Assembly (NCBI GenBank): GCA_900759105.1
Contig: CAAETY010000001.1
Location: 1-25,368, forward strand
Direction of reading: 5' to 3'
DNA: 25,368 bases
From: Peptococcaceae bacterium
GTDB lineage: Bacteria > Bacillota > Peptococcia > Peptococcales > Peptococcaceae
The notes under the pieces were generated by a model that saw only the letters and a list, made by a program, of their open reading frames with translations, had not been told where the DNA came from and did no database searches. Made by a program: the position numbers and the translations under genes. How positions within the stretch are numbered: position 1 is the first letter of the stretch; every line of letters begins with the position of its first letter. Of this stretch, positions 1 to 6,522 are shown one piece after another.

Positions 1-47
1 ACAGATGGTTGCTCTATTTTTTTGTCCAGTTAATGCTTAAAAAAGAT

Positions 48-85
48 AAAACCCTAATTTTAGCTCAACCAAAATTAGGGTTTTT
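48..85 (+). terminator. Intrinsic terminator of a gene left of the window
   Basis: A perfect 14-bp stem pairs 48-61 with 71-84 around a 9-base loop, and a run of T follows on the plus strand. It probably ends a rightward transcript that enters from outside the window. It is the first of several terminators in the gene-free stretch 1-352. Confidence 0.75.
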
Positions 86-96
86 ATACAGTCTGG

Positions 97-121
97 CTCG
101 CTCTTTTGAGCGAGTTTTTTT
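97..121 (+). terminator. Intrinsic terminator
   Basis: CTCGCTC at 97-103 pairs with GAGCGAG at 108-114 around a TTTT loop, followed by seven T (115-121). This is a second plus-strand terminator in tandem with the one at 48-85. Confidence 0.75.
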
Positions 122-141
122 ATGTCTGATTTTGCCCACAA

Positions 142-176
142 AAAAAATACCGCCCCCTTAGGAGTCGGTATTTTTT
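142..176. terminator. Bidirectional intrinsic terminator
   Basis: AAAAAATACCG at 142-152 pairs with CGGTATTTTTT at 166-176. It has an A tract on the left and a T tract on the right, so it can stop transcription from either direction. It separates the leftward lon unit from rightward transcription entering the window. Confidence 0.75.
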
Positions 177-241
177 CAGGTGATGACTATGCCGTATGCA
201 TTATGTATATTTTCCGTATTTGGCTTTTTTCTTGATTTCTC

Positions 242-281
242 AAAAAAACCACGAAAAACGGCGTCTAATTTCTTTTGTGGT
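242..281 (-). terminator. Probable lon terminator
   Basis: On the minus strand, an imperfect stem (ACCAC at 48-52 of the 201-300 block pairing with GTGGT at 277-281, extended by A/T pairs) is followed by seven T (complement of 242-248). It lies about 70 bases past the lon stop codon. The rest of 282-352 shows no gene. Confidence 0.55.
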
Positions 282-352
282 ATTATTTAATGTTCAATCT
301 TGCTTAAATCGCAAAAAAACGGTTTTTTTAAGTTTCAGCGGGTTAATTTGCC

Positions 353-2641
353 TTACATGTTGTCGCTTTCCGACAATTTTACAGCTTTCAACACATCTTT
401 GATGTTTTCTACCGGTACAATTTCCAAATCAGCGTAGATTTCTTTGTCGATATCCGCCAAATCACGTTCGTTATCTTTTGGAATAAGCACGGTTTTAATG
501 CCGGCACGGCTAGCCGCCATGAGCTTTTCTTGCAAGCCGCCGATGGCGGTTACTGCGCCACGCAAGGATACTTCCCCGGTCATGGCAATAGTTGGGTCAA
601 TGCCCTTAGCGAGTACCAAGGAGGCAATGGCTGTGGTCAAGGCACTCCCGGCGGAAGGGCCATCCTTTGGCACTGCCCCATCCGGCACGTGAATGTGCAA
701 ATCGTTTTCTTTGAAAAGATCACTTTTATCCGGGAAGAGGGCTTTCACCAAACTCATTGCAATATAGGCACTTTCCTTCATGACTTCGCCGAGCTTACCG
801 GTCAATAGTAATTTACCGTTGCCCTTGGTAAGAAGGGTTTCGATATAGAGAATATCGCCACCGTATTGGGTCCAAGCAAGACCGGTCACAACCCCCGGAT
901 AAGCGGTTTTCAACACATGGTCGTGCAAAACAGGTTGCATATCCAGCCAATCGTGCAAATCCTCTGGATGCACGGTAAACGGCGCTTGTTCGCCTTTGGC
1001 AAGCTTCACTGCCGCATAACGGCAAAGGGCGTCAATGCGTTTACGCAGCCCACGCACGCCGGATTCCATGGTGTAATCTTCAATGAGCGCGCGAAGGGTT
1101 TCTTCAGGAATATGCAAATCCCCTTCTTGAAGGCCGTTGGCATCGAGGGATTTTTTCAATAGATGATGGGTTGCAATGGCAAGCTTGTCATTCATCGTAT
1201 AGCCGTTAAAATTAATCACTTCCATACGGTTTAACAACGGTGCCGGAATAGTATCGGTGGTATTGGCTGTGCAAACAAAGAATACATCGCTTAAATCATA
1301 CGGTACGTTCAAATAATGGTCGACAAAATTTGCATTTTGTTCCGGGTCCAATACTTCCAGCAAAGCACTGGCAGGGTCACCGTTGAAGGAGGCGCTGAGC
1401 TTGTCCACTTCATCCAAAACCATGACCGGATTAGACACACCGACCTTGTGAATACCGTCAATAATGCGTCCGGCCATGGCACCGATATAGGTCCGGCGAT
1501 GCCCACGAATATCCGCTTCATCGCGCACCCCACCCAAGCTTACGCGCACACATTCGCGGTCCAAGGCACGAGCCAAACTTTGCCCCACGCTTGTTTTCCC
1601 GGTCCCCGGTGCCCCCACAAAGAGGAGTATTGAACCGGATTGGCGTTTTTTGAGCGCCATAACCGCAAGCTGTTGAATAACACGGTCTTTGACCTTTTTG
1701 AGTCCATAGTGATCTTCATCTAAAATCGCTTCGGCTTTGAGAACATCCACGTCCTTTGCCACTTGTTTTTCCCAAGGAAGGGACAACAGATATTCCATGT
1801 AGTCATACAACAATGCATATTCATTGCCGCCACCGTTTTCTTGACGCAAACGGCGCAAAATTTTGCGTGCTTCGCTTTTTGCCAGCTCATTCATCGGCAA
1901 GGTTTCTATTTTTTTCGCAAAGGCATCCAGATCACTGCTGTTTTCCGGATGCATGTCATCAAGCTCGCGTTGCAGCACGTCAATTTGACGGCGCAATGCC
2001 TGCTCCTTCATATTTTGGTCGTATTCCCATTGCTGGCTTTCCATGGCTTCGGCACTTGCCTTTGCCACTTCGATGAACTCATAAATGATTTGTTCCATCG
2101 CTTCCATGCGCCCACGACGGCTGTCGTAGGTGAGAATATTGTAGCGGTCTTCGTTGCGTGCTGTTAGATACGGTGACAGACTGACCCCGGCTTCCTCGAT
2201 GGTTTCAAAGCCATCAATCATTGGTTCAACCTTGGCCGCCCAATCAAATTGCTTGGTAAATTCCAACAGTACCTGTTTCATGTGGTTCAAGCGTGCCACA
2301 CGTTCCCCTTCCGGCACATCATCAATATCCATGAGGGCCCGATAGTTCAATGTAATGGTACCGTCATCCAAGACCTTGACATTGCTTACCGTCACACGTG
2401 AATCGCTGCGAATGGTCACAAATCCTTCATCGGAAATATCTGTAATCACCCCATGCACGCCGATTTCATAAAAATCTTCCGGCTTATAAGCATAACGTGG
2501 CTTGCGCTCCTGCGCCGTCAGCATGACACATTCGCCGTTAAAATCCGGCGGTTGCAATGCAAATTCCTCAAACTCAGAAATTTTGACATAGATATTGACC
2601 CCCGGGAGAATCAACACGTCATATAAAGGCAGTACAAACAT
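353..2641 (-). CDS. lon: ATP-dependent Lon protease
   Basis: Lon is a cytosolic AAA+ serine protease that unfolds and degrades damaged and regulatory proteins. The 762-residue product has the family's normal length and domain order. The N-terminal substrate-binding domain (about 1-200) begins FVLPLYDVLILPG. A coiled coil follows (about 200-245). The ATPase has Walker A GAPGTGKT (about 343-350) and Walker B VMVLDEVDK. The C-terminal protease has catalytic Ser663 in KDGPSAG and Lys706 in GGLQEKL. I chose the ATG at 2641 because AAAGGAG sits 8 bases upstream; a GTG three codons earlier overlaps that site. It is a single-gene unit facing away from the origin with a CIRCE-like operator in its leader, suggesting HrcA heat-shock control. 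Confidence 0.97.
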   Translation of the reverse strand: MFVLPLYDVLILPGVNIYVKISEFEEFALQPPDFNGECVMLTAQERKPRYAYKPEDFYEIGVHGVITDISDEGFVTIRSDSRVTVSNVKVLDDGTITLNYRALMDIDDVPEGERVARLNHMKQVLLEFTKQFDWAAKVEPMIDGFETIEEAGVSLSPYLTARNEDRYNILTYDSRRGRMEAMEQIIYEFIEVAKASAEAMESQQWEYDQNMKEQALRRQIDVLQRELDDMHPENSSDLDAFAKKIETLPMNELAKSEARKILRRLRQENGGGNEYALLYDYMEYLLSLPWEKQVAKDVDVLKAEAILDEDHYGLKKVKDRVIQQLAVMALKKRQSGSILLFVGAPGTGKTSVGQSLARALDRECVRVSLGGVRDEADIRGHRRTYIGAMAGRIIDGIHKVGVSNPVMVLDEVDKLSASFNGDPASALLEVLDPEQNANFVDHYLNVPYDLSDVFFVCTANTTDTIPAPLLNRMEVINFNGYTMNDKLAIATHHLLKKSLDANGLQEGDLHIPEETLRALIEDYTMESGVRGLRKRIDALCRYAAVKLAKGEQAPFTVHPEDLHDWLDMQPVLHDHVLKTAYPGVVTGLAWTQYGGDILYIETLLTKGNGKLLLTGKLGEVMKESAYIAMSLVKALFPDKSDLFKENDLHIHVPDGAVPKDGPSAGSALTTAIASLVLAKGIDPTIAMTGEVSLRGAVTAIGGLQEKLMAASRAGIKTVLIPKDNERDLADIDKEIYADLEIVPVENIKDVLKAVKLSESDNM

Positions 2642-2665
2642 CTGCAACACTCCTTTATTGAATTA

Positions 2666-2692
2666 TTAGCCACTCTTATAATTGAGTGCTAA
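2666..2692 (-). promoter_or_regulatory. CIRCE-like HrcA operator upstream of lon
   Basis: Read on the lon coding strand, TTAGCACTC is a perfect CIRCE left arm. It is followed 8 bases later by GAGTGGCTAA, which is the right arm GAGTGCTAA with one extra G. The total span is 27 bases, as in the consensus (9-9-9). It lies 25 bases upstream of the lon start and just downstream of a TATAAT, the usual place for HrcA repression. HrcA binding is inferred. Confidence 0.7.
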
Positions 2693-2696
2693 TTTG

Positions 2697-2790
2697 ATTA
2701 TAAAAATAATACCCGTCGCCCCACATTTGGTACGCCGAGCATTCCTACTATAACACTAGAATGTTATCATGCACCGACACCCCTTGTCAA
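2697..2790 (-). promoter_or_regulatory. Candidate lon promoters and a palindrome
   Basis: Two minus-strand candidates are visible. The distal one is TTGACA (complement of 2785-2790), an 18-base spacer, then TAACAT (complement of 2761-2766). A palindrome, ATAACA-N6-TGTTAT (2750-2767), overlaps its -10. The proximal one is a perfect TATAAT (complement of 2697-2702) just before the CIRCE-like site, but with a poor -35. Which of them is used cannot be told from sequence. Confidence 0.5.
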
Positions 2791-2838
2791 TGCGACCCAC
2801 GCAGGCAGGAAATACTTTCTATTTTCAGAAAATTAGAG

Positions 2839-2865
2839 CGCTCTTAAAAAATTAGAGCGTTTTTT
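2839..2865 (+). terminator. Weak terminator-like hairpin
   Basis: CGCTCT at 2839-2844 pairs with AGAGCG at 2854-2859, followed by six T on the plus strand. No plus-strand gene ends here, so it may be a relic or act on antisense transcription. Confidence 0.3.
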
Positions 2866-2917
2866 ATAATACATTTTCCACTGTTATGTTGTTTTTTTGT
2901 GATTTACATCCACGCAA

Positions 2918-2948
2918 AAAAGCCCTCTCAATCACTGAGAGGGCTTTT
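2918..2948 (-). terminator. Terminator of the rpmH-jag operon
   Basis: A perfect 13-bp stem (2918-2930 with 2936-2948) has a 5-base loop. On the minus strand it runs into a T tract just past the jag stop codon. Confidence 0.9.
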
Positions 2949-2957
2949 GGTCGTTGA

Positions 2958-3791
2958 TTATTCAGTTACGATGACAACACGACGATTTGGTTCGTTGCCT
3001 TCACTATAAGAGGTCACGCCTTTTTGATTTTCAAGGGTGATGTGAATGATGCGACGTTCTGCGGCATTCATTGGGTTCAAGGTCACACGACGATGTGTCT
3101 TGCGGCACTTGTCTGCCATGCGAAGTGCAAGTGTTTGCAGCTTTTCAACTTGACGTTCACGATAATTTTCTACATCAAAAATAACGCCCTTGTGGCTTTC
3201 AATGTTGGCATTGACCACAAGACTCATCAAGAATTGAATGGCATTCAATGTTTCGCCGTGACGGCCGATCAGAATTCCGGCATGTTCGCCGGATGCATCA
3301 AAGCGAATGGTATTATCATCTTCGCTTACTTTTACCACTGCATCAACATCAAGGGCTTCAAAAATTGGTCCCAAGAATGCCAAGCCGATTTCCTCAGCGG
3401 TTTTATCACCGGCTTGTGGCACAGCATCGGAAAGCTTTTCTACGATGATTTCGGTAGGTGCTTCTTCCACGATGATGTTGGTTTCTTCTTCTACAACAGG
3501 GGTTTCAACAACGTCTTCAACAATCGGTGCTTTTTCTTCAGCAACCGGTTGAACAGGTTCTTCTACCACCGGTTTTTCTTCTTTTTTTGGTGCTTCGACC
3601 ACTTCAATGGTGTCAGGCAAGTATTTGTTGACTTCGATAATGGCATCCTTGCTGCCCAAGCCAAAAATACCACGGCTTGGTTCTTGGATAACGGTATAAC
3701 CGTTTTTTTCTGCGTCAATTTTCCAAATATCGGAAGCCTTTTTTATTGCTTCATCAATGGTCTTTGCGGTGATTTTCATTTTTTCAATCAT
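2958..3791 (-). CDS. jag: RNA-binding protein Jag/KhpB (Jag_N-KH-R3H)
   Basis: Jag (KhpB) is a cytosolic RNA-binding protein that in several Firmicutes works with KhpA and affects cell shape and division. The 277-residue product has the complete architecture. The Jag_N domain is at about 6-57. A long acidic Val/Glu/Pro-rich linker (about 60-130) follows. The KH domain has its GRHG loop at 176-179. The C-terminal R3H domain has Arg246-xxx-His250. GGGGGGAA lies about 8 bases before the ATG at 3791. It is the last gene of rpmH-rnpA-yidD-yidC-jag, 50 bases after yidC, and is followed by a strong terminator. mnmE, which often follows jag, is instead at 19.7 kb. Confidence 0.95.
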   Translation of the reverse strand: MIEKMKITAKTIDEAIKKASDIWKIDAEKNGYTVIQEPSRGIFGLGSKDAIIEVNKYLPDTIEVVEAPKKEEKPVVEEPVQPVAEEKAPIVEDVVETPVVEEETNIIVEEAPTEIIVEKLSDAVPQAGDKTAEEIGLAFLGPIFEALDVDAVVKVSEDDNTIRFDASGEHAGILIGRHGETLNAIQFLMSLVVNANIESHKGVIFDVENYRERQVEKLQTLALRMADKCRKTHRRVTLNPMNAAERRIIHITLENQKGVTSYSEGNEPNRRVVIVTE

Positions 3792-3841
3792 TTACAAATT
3801 TCCCCCCGGCAATGCTTGCCAAAGTTTAGGACCATAATGGC

Positions 3842-4699
3842 TTACTTCTTTGGTGGATGATAGGTGGCGGTGCTACCTTCTTTGGAAGGTGCATTATATT
3901 TTGCGTCACGCTTTTTCTGCTTATGTTCGTTCTTTAACTGCTGTTTACTCTTCTTTTTGGAAGGGTTTTGACCGCGCTTTTGAGCGGCGATTCGTTCAGC
4001 TTCGCGTTCAGCGGCACGTTTTTCGCGTGCTTCCTTGCGTTTTTCAAGTTCCTTTTTACGCAATTGATTCATGAACATTTGTTGGAAAATCATGAATACA
4101 GATGTGGTAATCCAGTAAATACACAACCCACTTGGGAAGTTCAATGCCATGAAGCCCATCATAACAGGCATGATGTAAACCATCATCTTCATGCTCATAT
4201 TAGCCGGATTGGTTGGATCGCTCATGGTAGAGCCCATTGCAAGCTTTTGTTGGAAGAACATTACCAACGCAAGCACGATTGGCAAAATAAACAATGGGTC
4301 ATTGTTGTTCAAGCTATCAATCCAGAAGAAGGATGCATGTTCGTTAAAGTTATACGCACGAAGGGCGTAGAACAACACATACAAGATTGGCATCTGAATC
4401 AAGATTGGCAAGCAGCCGGCAGCCGGCTTCACGTTGTACTCTTGATAGAGCTTCATCATTTCTTCGCTTAGCTTTTCGCGATTGGTAGCGTATCTTTTTT
4501 GCAATTCTTGAAGCTCAGGTTGAATTTCTTGCATCCCGAGCATAGATTTCATTTGGATAATGGTAAGTGGCAATAACAAGACACGAACGATAATCCCCAA
4601 GAAAATGATTGCCAAGGCATAGCTAGGGAAACCGATGGTCGCAGTGAATTCATATAATAAATGAATGAACCCACTCATAAAATTAACTAAAGTGCTCAA
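3842..4699 (-). CDS. yidC: Membrane protein insertase YidC/SpoIIIJ
   Basis: YidC inserts and folds proteins in the cytoplasmic membrane, alone or with SecYEG. The 285-residue product is the short Gram-positive form. The first membrane segment carries the conserved Arg39 (IIVRVLLLPLT). A charged cytosolic hairpin (about 50-90) is followed by further membrane segments at about 97-115, 135-152, 172-188 and 192-212. A strongly basic tail (213-285) resembles ribosome-binding tails of YidC2-type proteins. No lipoprotein Cys is seen near the start. The start is uncertain: TTG at 4699 fits a strong AGGAGG only if an intervening hairpin folds (see 4697-4738). The next in-frame ATG, seven codons on, has no ribosome binding site. 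Confidence 0.94.
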   Translation of the reverse strand: MSTLVNFMSGFIHLLYEFTATIGFPSYALAIIFLGIIVRVLLLPLTIIQMKSMLGMQEIQPELQELQKRYATNREKLSEEMMKLYQEYNVKPAAGCLPILIQMPILYVLFYALRAYNFNEHASFFWIDSLNNNDPLFILPIVLALVMFFQQKLAMGSTMSDPTNPANMSMKMMVYIMPVMMGFMALNFPSGLCIYWITTSVFMIFQQMFMNQLRKKELEKRKEAREKRAAEREAERIAAQKRGQNPSKKKSKQQLKNEHKQKKRDAKYNAPSKEGSTATYHPPKK

Positions 4700-4738
4700 A
4701 TGAGGCCTTCTGCTCAGGCAGAAAGGCGTTCACCTCCT
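4697..4738 (-). promoter_or_regulatory. Hairpin-bridged ribosome binding site of yidC
   Basis: On the minus strand, AGGAGGTG (complement of 4731-4738) is 33 bases from the TTG start (4697-4699), which is too far for normal initiation. Between them, 4705-4713 pairs with 4718-4727 as a 9-bp stem with one bulged base and a 4-base loop. Folding it out leaves a 10-base spacing. No in-frame start lies at a normal distance from the AGGAGG, and an in-frame TGA overlaps the site. Confidence 0.6.
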
Positions 4739-4759
4739 AGAACCGAGTGATTAGGTGAA

Positions 4760-4981
4760 TCAGGGTACCGGATCATAGCCACCTTTGGAGAATGGATTGC
4801 AGCGCAGAATGCGCCAAAGGGCCAACGCACCGCCCTTTAGTGCTCCGTATTTGGTGATGGCTTCAATGGCGTAAGCCGAGCAGGTCGGAACAAAACGACA
4901 AGTCGGACCGCCTTTTAAGACAGACAGATATTGCTGGTAAAAGCGTATTGCGGCCAAAAGCCCGCGTTTAATGGGATTCAT
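4760..4981 (-). CDS. yidD: Membrane protein insertion efficiency factor YidD
   Basis: YidD is a small membrane-associated protein thought to assist YidC-dependent insertion. The 73-residue product has the family's hallmark pattern: an amphipathic N-terminal helix (IRFYQQYLS), then CRFVPTCSAYAIEAI with its conserved cysteines, then GALALWRILRCNPFSKGGYDPVP. I chose the ATG at 4981, which has GGAAAG upstream and overlaps the end of rnpA by 14 bases, a normal arrangement in this operon. An upstream TTG at 5002 in the same frame lacks a ribosome binding site. Confidence 0.94.
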   Translation of the reverse strand: MNPIKRGLLAAIRFYQQYLSVLKGGPTCRFVPTCSAYAIEAITKYGALKGGALALWRILRCNPFSKGGYDPVP

Positions 4982-5312
4982 AAATACCGCTTCTTTCCGC
5001 AAGTTTCAAAAATTCTTTTTCAAGTTGGTGATAATCAAGTTCGACAATGGCCTTTCGGGCAACGACGACCACATCCACCGCTTTAAACCCATCCCAGTGC
5101 AGGCGCACAATTTCGGATAGGCGTCTTTTATACAAATTTCTGACATGCGCCTTGCCAACAACCTTTTTTGAGAGAGAAAAACCAAATCTGGCATGATCGA
5201 AGGAATTGTTTTTCACATATATGACCAGATAGCGATTGGCCTTTGACTGTCTTGCACGATATATATGAGAAAATTCATCTCTCTTTTTGATTCTTCGTGG
5301 CGAAGCAAGCAT
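4968..5312 (-). CDS. rnpA: Ribonuclease P protein component
   Basis: RnpA is the protein subunit of RNase P, which trims 5' leaders from pre-tRNAs together with the RNA subunit. The 114-residue product has normal length and shows the conserved basic signature VRNLYKRRLSEIVR (about 77-90) and the early aromatic pair region FSHIYR. The Shine-Dalgarno sequence (AAGGGTG) is weak. A hairpin with a T tract lies between rpmH and rnpA, so rnpA may be made at a lower level than L34 through partial termination. Confidence 0.95.
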   Translation of the reverse strand: MLASPRRIKKRDEFSHIYRARQSKANRYLVIYVKNNSFDHARFGFSLSKKVVGKAHVRNLYKRRLSEIVRLHWDGFKAVDVVVVARKAIVELDYHQLEKEFLKLAERSGIYESH

Positions 5313-5342
5313 GTTTTCACACCCTTTTTTGACAATAAAGAT

Positions 5343-5369
5343 AAAAAAGGCCTAATGATGAAGGCCTTT
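5343..5369 (-). terminator. rpmH-rnpA intergenic terminator or attenuator
   Basis: An 8-bp stem (5346-5353 with 5362-5369) is followed on the minus strand by six T. It lies between rpmH and rnpA, so it can reduce but probably not abolish readthrough into the downstream operon genes. Confidence 0.7.
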
Positions 5370-5391
5370 CTATCTCAAGTGTCATAGACTA

Positions 5392-5526
5392 TTACGCGCT
5401 GAGGACTTTTCTTCCTTTTGCTCTTCTTCTCTTCAAGACATTGCGACCGTTCTTGGAAAGCATTCTTCTACGGAAGCCATGAACGCGTTTATGTTTCTTA
5501 TTCTTTGGCTGATATGTGCGTTTCAT
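5392..5526 (-). CDS. rpmH: 50S ribosomal protein L34
   Basis: L34 is a very basic structural protein of the large ribosomal subunit. The 44-residue product was translated by eye: it starts MKRTYQPKNKKHKRVHGF, includes SKNGRNVLKRRRAKGRK and ends VLSA, matching the family along its whole length. An optimal AGGAGGTG lies 6 bases before the ATG. It is the first gene of the leftward operon rpmH-rnpA-yidD-yidC-jag, with its own promoter at 5563-5591. Confidence 0.97.
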   Translation of the reverse strand: MKRTYQPKNKKHKRVHGFRRRMLSKNGRNVLKRRRAKGRKVLSA

Positions 5527-5562
5527 ATTCACACCTCCTGACCTAGTTTACATGCAAACCTA

Positions 5563-5591
5563 ATACTACAATATTTTACCATAGGAGTCAA
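5563..5591 (-). promoter_or_regulatory. rpmH operon promoter
   Basis: On the minus strand, TTGACT (complement of 5586-5591), a 17-base spacer and TAGTAT (complement of 5563-5568) form a good sigma-A-type promoter about 40 bases before rpmH. Confidence 0.75.
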
Positions 5592-5792
5592 TGTTTTTTG
5601 AAGGTGATTATTTAATTTTTTGCATAGAAATTATTCTTTTTTTCCTCGTTCAATATCTAGTTATTGCGTTGAAATGTGAGGGCTATTTATAGAAGATTTT
5701 TGGGTGACGCTCTTAAAAAGACTACCTTTAGATAACTACAGCCGTTTTAACGCCGTTCACCGCTTTCTTTCGCGCATTGTTAGAGAAATGCC

Positions 5793-5995
5793 CAAAAACA
5801 AAACGCCGCCTTCTAATGAAGACGCAACCCTCGCCATCGGTCCGTTACTACTTTGTATTGGACGATGATTGCCATACCGCGAAAGGTGCAGCGCATCGCT
5901 CACACACGTGCCTTTCTCGTGCATCACCGGCTATACGCCGTCACTGTTAGCCTTGAGCCGACATCCGCCCCAATATCTAGTGCCCCCTTCAATCC
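5793..5995 (-). ncRNA. Candidate structured RNA left of oriC
   Basis: This roughly 200-base stretch is more GC-rich than its flanks and folds on the minus strand into several hairpins. In order: CGGC-N5-GCCG (5928-5940); a two-level hairpin (5878-5919) with GAAAGG/CCTTTC outside and AGCG/CGCT inside; CATCG plus TCC pairing with GGA plus CGATG (5835-5867); and a final 7-bp hairpin (5807-5824) followed by a broken T tract (complement of 5794-5803), which looks like a terminator. TATTATAGA (complement of 6004-6012) could be the -10. I do not recognise it as SRP, tmRNA, RNase P or a common riboswitch. No convincing protein is encoded here. Confidence 0.3.
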
Positions 5996-6051
5996 CACAA
6001 AATTCTATAATAATGAAGAAAATAAACCGCACTTTGTGCAAAACCCACAAG

Positions 6052-6487
6052 ATATCCACAGAATTATCCACACTTTCAGGCACTTTTCCACAGAAAAACT
6101 GTGGAAAAGTGCAAAAATTTGTTTTTCCCTTTATTACGCCTGTTTTAGATTAGGGCTGTTTATTTTTTGTGGAAAATCCCAAAAATCAGCTTTTTACGCC
6201 TTTTTCAAAAAAAATTTCCATGTGGAAAACTTTTTTTATACCCCTTTGGATATGTGGAAAACCATGCGTTTATCCTTCAGCCCCTACTAAAAGGGGTATT
6301 ATCTTATTTTTGACTGCCCTATATCTCCACATCCTATTGTTGAAAACTCTGTGGAAAAGTCTATTTTTTATCCACAGACCTGTGTTTATAAAGGATGTAA
6401 AATTGATTTTTGTATGTTATTATGGAAGATAGGACAAAATAATAATGCACACTATCCACAGTTTTTCCATCCAAAGGTTGTGGATAA
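6052..6487. other. oriC part 1: DnaA boxes upstream of dnaA
   Basis: Eleven DnaA boxes or one-base variants are visible. TTATCCACA or its complement lies at 6064-6072, 6368-6376 and 6479-6487. TTTTCCACA or its complement lies at 6084-6092, 6100-6108, 6168-6176, 6221-6229, 6253-6261 and 6350-6358. ATATCCACA is at 6052-6060 and CTATCCACA at 6452-6460. The pair 6084-6108 is head to head. The last two boxes lie in the dnaA leader, consistent with autoregulation by DnaA. The region is AT-rich and non-coding; open frames here are chance. Confidence 0.92.
6415..6423 (+). promoter_or_regulatory. Candidate dnaA promoter (extended -10)
   Basis: TGTTATTAT is an extended -10 (TGn plus TATTAT) about 100 bases before dnaA. 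No good -35 is seen. Two DnaA boxes (6452-6460 and 6479-6487) lie downstream of it, so bound DnaA could block transcription. Confidence 0.45.
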
Positions 6488-6522
6488 TGTGAATCAATAG
6501 ATTCAACCTTGGAGGAACCATC

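Noticed and set aside
3024..3860. A 278-codon open frame on the plus strand rich in Phe
   Set aside because: It mirrors the Glu/Lys-rich linker of jag on the other strand; no ribosome binding site or family.
5793..5995. Signal recognition particle RNA, tmRNA, RNase P RNA or a riboswitch at this place
   Set aside because: None of their conserved core motifs (for example the SRP GGAAGGAAGCAGCC-like loop) is present.
5853..6290. Open frames of 94-145 codons in the oriC region
   Set aside because: They run through DnaA boxes, have unnatural composition and no ribosome binding site.
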